A DNA stretch of 8,991 bases from Acidobacteriota bacterium (GTDB lineage: Bacteria; Planctomycetota; Phycisphaerae; WQYP01; JAJZKJ01), in the NCBI GenBank assembly GCA_021804195.1, contig JAJZKJ010000064.1, forward strand, positions 1 to 8,991, in the 5' to 3' direction. The notes under the pieces are model-generated. The model was not told the DNA's origin. It was given only the letters and a program-made list of their open reading frames with translations, and did not search any database. Both the position numbers and the translations under genes were made by a program. Shown here piece after piece: positions 6,177-8,991 of this stretch (position 1 is its first letter; every line of letters begins with the position of its first letter).

Positions 6177-6194
6177 TCGACTATTGTCGATTTT
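6177..6194 (+). terminator. Weak hairpin plus T-run after the isomerase-like gene
   Basis: TCGAC-TATT-GTCGA followed by TTTT starts next to the stop codon at 6173-6175. The 5-bp stem and four T make it only a marginal intrinsic terminator. The T-run leads straight into a strong Shine-Dalgarno. Confidence 0.3.
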
Positions 6195-6202
6195 AAGGAG
6201 GT
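6195..6202 (+). promoter_or_regulatory. Perfect Shine-Dalgarno AAGGAGGT with a very short ORF
   Basis: AAGGAGGT is a complete anti-SD complement, 7 bases before a GTG codon at 6210. It stands out because most other starts here have weak sites. Confidence 0.6.
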
Positions 6203-6209
6203 AAAAAAA

Positions 6210-6245
6210 GTGCGAAATATGAGATTCCCTGATATTTCTCAATAG
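6210..6245 (+). CDS. Possible 11-codon leader peptide
   Basis: GTG at 6210 opens an 11-codon ORF (MRNMRFPDISQ) ending in TAG at 6243-6245, with ideal spacing to a perfect Shine-Dalgarno. No longer ORF uses that site. It lies 116 bases upstream of the small membrane protein gene. It could be a leader peptide, or the surviving 5' end of a decayed gene. The composition gives no regulatory amino-acid run. Confidence 0.35.
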   Translation: MRNMRFPDISQ

Positions 6246-6283
6246 CCGGAAAAATTGCCACACCGCGTTGGCCCGGCTTGCTA

Positions 6284-6310
6284 CCCACGCACTTGCTCCC
6301 CACGCACTTG
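6284..6310 (+). repeat. Short tandem duplication CCCACGCACTTG (15-bp period)
   Basis: CCCACGCACTTG occurs at 6284-6295 and 6299-6310, separated by CTC. It lies in the leader of the 6362 gene; the second copy ends inside the predicted -35 box. It may be a simple slippage duplication. Confidence 0.7.
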
Positions 6311-6336
6311 TCCAACCGCGGACCGTCCACTACCAT
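6308..6336 (+). promoter_or_regulatory. Possible promoter of the 6362 membrane protein gene
   Basis: TTGTCC (6308-6313), a 17-base spacer and TACCAT (6331-6336) each match 4 of 6 consensus bases. Start would be near 6343, fitting translation from ATG 6362 rather than from an upstream in-frame ATG at 6278. Confidence 0.3.
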
Positions 6337-6361
6337 AACCGCCCGGCGAAAGGATTATCTT

Positions 6362-6730
6362 ATGAGCCAGGCCATGATCACGTTTGATCCCGCAAGCATA
6401 GTTCCCGCCTCCGCGGAGGCGCCGCGCGTTTCTCCTCTGCGCGGCTTGTTCTGGCTGCTGACCCTGATCGGTGGAGTCGGGTGCGTCACGGGCAATATTT
6501 TGATTCGTCTGAATTTCCTGCCTTCCGCCGCGCCCGGGAGCTTTGACCACATCGCCATATTGGGACTGGCGCTGCATCTGGGCGGCTGTTATCTCGCCGG
6601 CGGAGCGGTCGGCCTTGCACCACGAACCAAGCCGCTACTGGCTCTAAGCGTACTGGTGCTGGCGGTGAACGTCGCTTTCCTGATGCTTCTTATTTTCACC
6701 GGGCCGCTGACGATCACCCATATTCGCTAA
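6362..6730 (+). CDS. Small membrane protein, hypothetical
   Basis: Predicted 122 residues. AAGGA (6350-6354) lies 7 bases before ATG 6362, which decides the start. The in-frame upstream ATG at 6278 would add a low-complexity LPTHLLPTHL stretch that comes from a tandem duplication and is unlikely to be coding. A soluble N-terminus of about 27 residues is followed by three hydrophobic helices at about 28-48, 64-84 and 91-114. The motif HIAILGLALHLGGCYLAGG lies in the second, and the C-terminus is short (TGPLTITHIR). No family is recognised. It stands apart from its neighbours, 186 bases after the isomerase-like gene and 112 bases before the glycosylase gene. It could be a lineage-specific membrane protein. 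Confidence 0.6.
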   Translation: MSQAMITFDPASIVPASAEAPRVSPLRGLFWLLTLIGGVGCVTGNILIRLNFLPSAAPGSFDHIAILGLALHLGGCYLAGGAVGLAPRTKPLLALSVLVLAVNVAFLMLLIFTGPLTITHIR

Positions 6731-6842
6731 GCGTAACCGGTAAGAGCGACCTCCGTTCACCGGGTTTCGCCGGCGGTGCGGAGCAGGTGCCGCCATTCCC
6801 GGGCAGCTATCGGAAAATTATTCTTGCCATGAGCCGTTATTT
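6731..6842. other. Intergenic gap between the small membrane protein and the glycosylase gene
   Basis: No gene is seen. Imperfect inverted repeats (CCGGT...ACCGG; GGCGG...CCGCC) occur but have no T-run. No convincing promoter or Shine-Dalgarno for the gene at 6843 was found. Confidence 0.4.
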
Positions 6843-7574
6843 ATGGCCGTTTCGCTCCAGAGCCGCTCTGCTTCCACGAAGCGCGACACTCTGCTGGCCT
6901 ATTTTTCCGCCATGTACGGCCATTTCGGCGGCCAACACTGGTGGCCGGGCGAATCGCCGCTGGAAGTGATGATCGGAGCGGTGCTTACCCAGAACACCGC
7001 CTGGTCGAATGTTCAAAAGGCCATCGCCTCGCTCCAGGCGAGTCAATTGCTTGATGCGCATCGGCTCCATGCCGCCCGGCCCGCTGGTATCGCCCCCCGC
7101 ATCCGCGCCGCGGGTTATTTCAACGTGAAAGCCCGCCGGCTATGGAATCTCATCGACTGGTTTGTCACGCATTACCAGGCGTCTTACCAGCGGCTCAATC
7201 GCGCGCCCACCAGCCACCTGCGGCGGGAATTGCTGGCCGTGTGCGGCATTGGACCGGAAACCGCCGACAGCATTCTTCTTTATGCCCTGCATCGGCCGGT
7301 TTTTGTGATCGACGCCTACACGCGCCGTGTGCTGGTACGCCATCGTCTTTGCCGGCCGGAGGCGACCTACGACGAACTCCAGCGATTCATGGCGCGGAAT
7401 CTGCCCGCCGATACGCAACTTTTCAATGAATACCACGCCCAGATCGTGATGATCGGCAAACATTACTGCAAACCGGCGGCACGATGCGAAACCTGTCCAC
7501 TGCGAAAGTTTTTACCCGCCACCCCGCCGGGCAATACATCCGTTCAGGATCTTTCCGTACCGCCACGCCCGTGA
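6843..7574 (+). CDS. Endonuclease III-related DNA glycosylase (COG2231, MagIII-like)
   Basis: Predicted 243-residue base-excision repair glycosylase of the helix-hairpin-helix superfamily. The signature HWWPGESPLEVMIGAVLTQNTAWSNVQKAI (32-61) is typical of the endonuclease III-related COG2231 group, which includes H. pylori MagIII (3-methyladenine glycosylase). The helix-hairpin-helix is LLAVCGIGPETADSILLYAL (130-149). The catalytic Asp is D157 in VIDAYTRR. The position of the endonuclease III lyase Lys holds Glu139 (GPETA versus GRKTA), so a monofunctional glycosylase without beta-lyase activity is expected. The C-terminal cysteines C209, C215 and C218 (YCKPAARCETCPL) resemble the iron-sulfur loop, but the usual fourth Cys is absent (LRKFL). 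The substrate, alkylated or oxidised bases, cannot be fixed. The gene lacks a clear Shine-Dalgarno and converges with the phosphatase gene, 17 bases apart. Confidence 0.85.
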   Translation: MAVSLQSRSASTKRDTLLAYFSAMYGHFGGQHWWPGESPLEVMIGAVLTQNTAWSNVQKAIASLQASQLLDAHRLHAARPAGIAPRIRAAGYFNVKARRLWNLIDWFVTHYQASYQRLNRAPTSHLRRELLAVCGIGPETADSILLYALHRPVFVIDAYTRRVLVRHRLCRPEATYDELQRFMARNLPADTQLFNEYHAQIVMIGKHYCKPAARCETCPLRKFLPATPPGNTSVQDLSVPPRP

Positions 7575-7591
7575 AGGTCTCTCACTCCCTG

Positions 7592-8443
7592 TTATTTCAA
7601 CGAAGCCAGGGGAATCAGCGTCTGGATCAGATCATCGATCGTGTATTGCCGATCCAGCACCATCGGCAGCAGAACTCCATGGTTGTGGGAGGAATCAAGA
7701 ACGAGCAGGTTCTTTCCCAGCACGCCATATCCGCGATCCTGTTCCTGGTGGCCGCAGATATAGATGTCGGCCCACCATTGTTTGGAAAGTGAAGCGAGCA
7801 GTTCTGCGGTCTGCGATCGTCCCCAGAGCATTTTGTAGACCGAACCGGTGCGCTGAAAATCAGAATTGTCCAGAGGGCGCCGCAGAATACTCACGTCAAA
7901 ATCCACCATATCGCGAACCCCCGGCAGGGAATGGCTTAACAAAGCTCCGCTGACCGTGATGCCGGCCAGGGGCATGCTCAATACAAACTGCCGGAAGGCG
8001 GCGGCGACATGGCTGGCGGAACCGCCGTACCACAGGGAAAAGCAGCGCTCAAAACGCTCCGTCAGATCGTAGCCGTCCTTCATAATGGCGGAGGCGTGGA
8101 GCTGCGCCAAATCATGATTGGCCATGAGGAAATGCACTTGGCCGGGGTATTGCAGCGCCCAGTCGAGCGCATCGAGTAGCAACTCCAGGCTGGTGTCCTC
8201 GCCGTCCGGGCCAAGAGGACCGCCATGAATCAGTTCGTGCAGCACCACGTGGCGCTGGGAAAATCGCTCCAGAGCGGCGAAATTCATGATGCGTTGAAAG
8301 TTGCGACGATGATTGTGCAAATCGCCGGTTGCCAGGAGTTCTCCCACCGCGGGAAAATGAAGCAACTGCCCGTTGCGCAAGGGGTCGCCGCGATTCAACT
8401 CGGCGGCTTGCATAAGCAGATCAATGGCTTGTTGTGCGGACAT
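7592..8443 (-). CDS. Calcineurin-like metallophosphatase, divergent PPP-type Ser/Thr phosphatase
   Basis: Predicted 283 residues. It belongs to the metallophosphoesterase fold with a divergent set of PPP motifs in order: ATGDLHNH (38-45, for GDxHG), VLHELIHGG (67-75, at the place of GDxVDRG), MANHDLAQL (107-115, for GNHE), LLSHSLPG (168-175) and ICGHQEQDRGY (229-239). A final DSSHNHGV (250-257) follows. Two-metal catalysis is plausible, although the second motif is unusual. The closest resemblance I recall is to a family found in Planctomycetota. The ATG at 8443 is preferred; an earlier in-frame ATG at 8629 would overlap the kinase gene almost entirely. The kinase stop lies 20 bases upstream on the same strand, so this is a kinase-phosphatase operon and the phosphatase may reverse the kinase's action. 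Confidence 0.85.
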   Translation of the reverse strand: MSAQQAIDLLMQAAELNRGDPLRNGQLLHFPAVGELLATGDLHNHRRNFQRIMNFAALERFSQRHVVLHELIHGGPLGPDGEDTSLELLLDALDWALQYPGQVHFLMANHDLAQLHASAIMKDGYDLTERFERCFSLWYGGSASHVAAAFRQFVLSMPLAGITVSGALLSHSLPGVRDMVDFDVSILRRPLDNSDFQRTGSVYKMLWGRSQTAELLASLSKQWWADIYICGHQEQDRGYGVLGKNLLVLDSSHNHGVLLPMVLDRQYTIDDLIQTLIPLASLK

Positions 8444-8463
8444 AGCGCTCGTCTGAGAATCCT

Positions 8464-8991
8464 TCAGGTGACCGTATCGGCGCTGGCCGGCGAGGGCGCC
8501 GGGGGCGTGCCGTTCCGGTCCGCCGTCGGATTCAAGCGCACGGCGGCGCTCATGCTCAAAGTAAGCTGCAATCGGGTATAGACGGCATCCATGCTCGGAG
8601 GCCGGCGGGAAGGACGGTTCTCCACGCACTCCAGAATCAACTGGGAGAGCGCCATGGGCAAGTGGGGATTGATTTCATGCGGCGGAACCAGCGTGCGGAC
8701 AGCGGCGGCGGAGATGTCGTTCTCGTTCTTTTTTTTGGAGATAGCCGTCGGAACATAGTGGTCGGTTACGCACCAATAAAGACTCGCGCCAAAGTTAAAG
8801 ATGTCCGTCGCCGGCGTGAGCGGACCGAGCGCAACCTGCTCGGGAGCGATGTAATCCGGGGTTCCCTGGATCCGGGTCTTGACGGTGCCGATTTTACAGC
8901 TTTGGCCAAAATCAATAATTTTGCATTTGTTCTCATGGTTGATGAGTATGTTGTTTGGTTTAATGTCCGCACATGACGGGAAAAGTTCGCC
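8464..8991 (-). CDS. Hanks-type Ser/Thr protein kinase, C-terminal half; 5' part cut at a repeat at the window end
   Basis: The C-terminal half of an eukaryotic-like protein kinase is readable from the window edge to a TGA at 8464-8466. Counting from the edge, the catalytic loop DIKPNN is codons 9-14. Then come IIDFGQS (25-31, Mg-binding DFG), GTPDYIAPEQ (43-52, activation-segment end) and TDIFNFGASLYW, followed by the subdomain XI Arg in ENRPSRRPPSMDAV. A Pro-rich tail without a transmembrane segment ends the protein. The residues before Asp9 should be His-Arg (HRD) but read GELFPSCA, because the last 25 bases of the window are the dispersed repeat. The kinase is therefore either disrupted by insertion, or the contig tail is chimeric. 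The phosphatase gene follows after 20 bases. Confidence 0.85.
   Translation of the reverse strand, partial: GELFPSCADIKPNNILINHENKCKIIDFGQSCKIGTVKTRIQGTPDYIAPEQVALGPLTPATDIFNFGASLYWCVTDHYVPTAISKKKNENDISAAAVRTLVPPHEINPHLPMALSQLILECVENRPSRRPPSMDAVYTRLQLTLSMSAAVRLNPTADRNGTPPAPSPASADTVT
8967..8991 (+). repeat. Dispersed repeat, copy 2 (start only, cut by the window end)
   Basis: Exact 25-base copy of 3968-3992 on the same strand. The flanks differ at once (T at 8966 versus G at 3967), so the match begins sharply. It replaces the codons upstream of the kinase catalytic Asp. Window copy 1 continues into a palindromic element, so this is probably the edge of another element copy, or an assembly junction caused by it. 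Confidence 0.85.

Noticed and set aside
6278..6361. N-terminal extension of the small membrane protein (LPTHLLPTHL)
   Set aside because: It is produced by a 15-bp tandem duplication in the leader. AAGGA supports the start at 6362.
8444..8629. N-terminal extension of the phosphatase from ATG 8629
   Set aside because: It would overlap the kinase 3' end in another frame. The conserved phosphatase sequence begins after Met 8443.
1..8991. CRISPR arrays, tRNA and rRNA genes, transposase or phage genes
   Set aside because: I looked for regularly spaced repeats, tRNA-like cloverleaf ends and transposase motifs and saw none.

Overview
The window is GC-rich bacterial DNA with closely packed genes on both strands. 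It probably comes from a member of the Planctomycetota, most likely a metagenomic or uncultured lineage. This rests on four things: a divergent planctomycete-style PPP-like phosphatase beside a Hanks-type Ser/Thr kinase, a membrane protein with a pseudopilin-like 'LADGRV' tail motif, generally weak Shine-Dalgarno signals, and many small lineage-type membrane proteins. No rRNA gene is present, so the assignment is inference.

Layout, left to right. Positions 1-960, minus strand: a metal-type regulatory unit. A ribbon-helix-helix regulator with four CxxC knuckles (369-857) precedes a membrane transporter-like gene that runs off the left edge (1-317). Upstream of the regulator lie two identical-format operator pairs (TTATAC-N4-TTATAC), one of them overlapping the -10 box. 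Positions 1078-1887, minus: a three-helix membrane protein carrying a run of ten C in its coding strand. Positions 1888-2018: a small structured intergenic region. Positions 2019-3506, minus: guaB (IMP dehydrogenase), the most secure gene of the window. Positions 3507-3633: a divergent promoter region.

Positions 3634-5268, plus: two tandem, apparently paralogous polytopic membrane proteins. The first carries an extra segment of about 70 residues in its central linker, and that segment is encoded by a palindrome-rich DNA element. The first 25 bases of this element recur exactly as the last 25 bases of the window (8967-8991), where they cut into a protein kinase gene immediately before its catalytic Asp. 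Positions 5357-6175: a sugar-phosphate isomerase/epimerase-like TIM barrel. Positions 6176-6361: a leader region with a perfect Shine-Dalgarno and an 11-codon ORF. Positions 6362-6730: a small membrane protein. Positions 6843-7574: an endonuclease III-related DNA glycosylase (COG2231/MagIII-like).

Positions 7592-8991, minus: a kinase-phosphatase pair. The kinase C-terminal half ends 20 bases before the phosphatase start, so the two are probably one operon and may act on shared substrates.

The most interesting items are the dispersed palindromic element sitting in reading frames (reminiscent of Rickettsia palindromic elements, by analogy only), the paired operators of the zinc-knuckle RHH regulator, and the divergent kinase/phosphatase pair.
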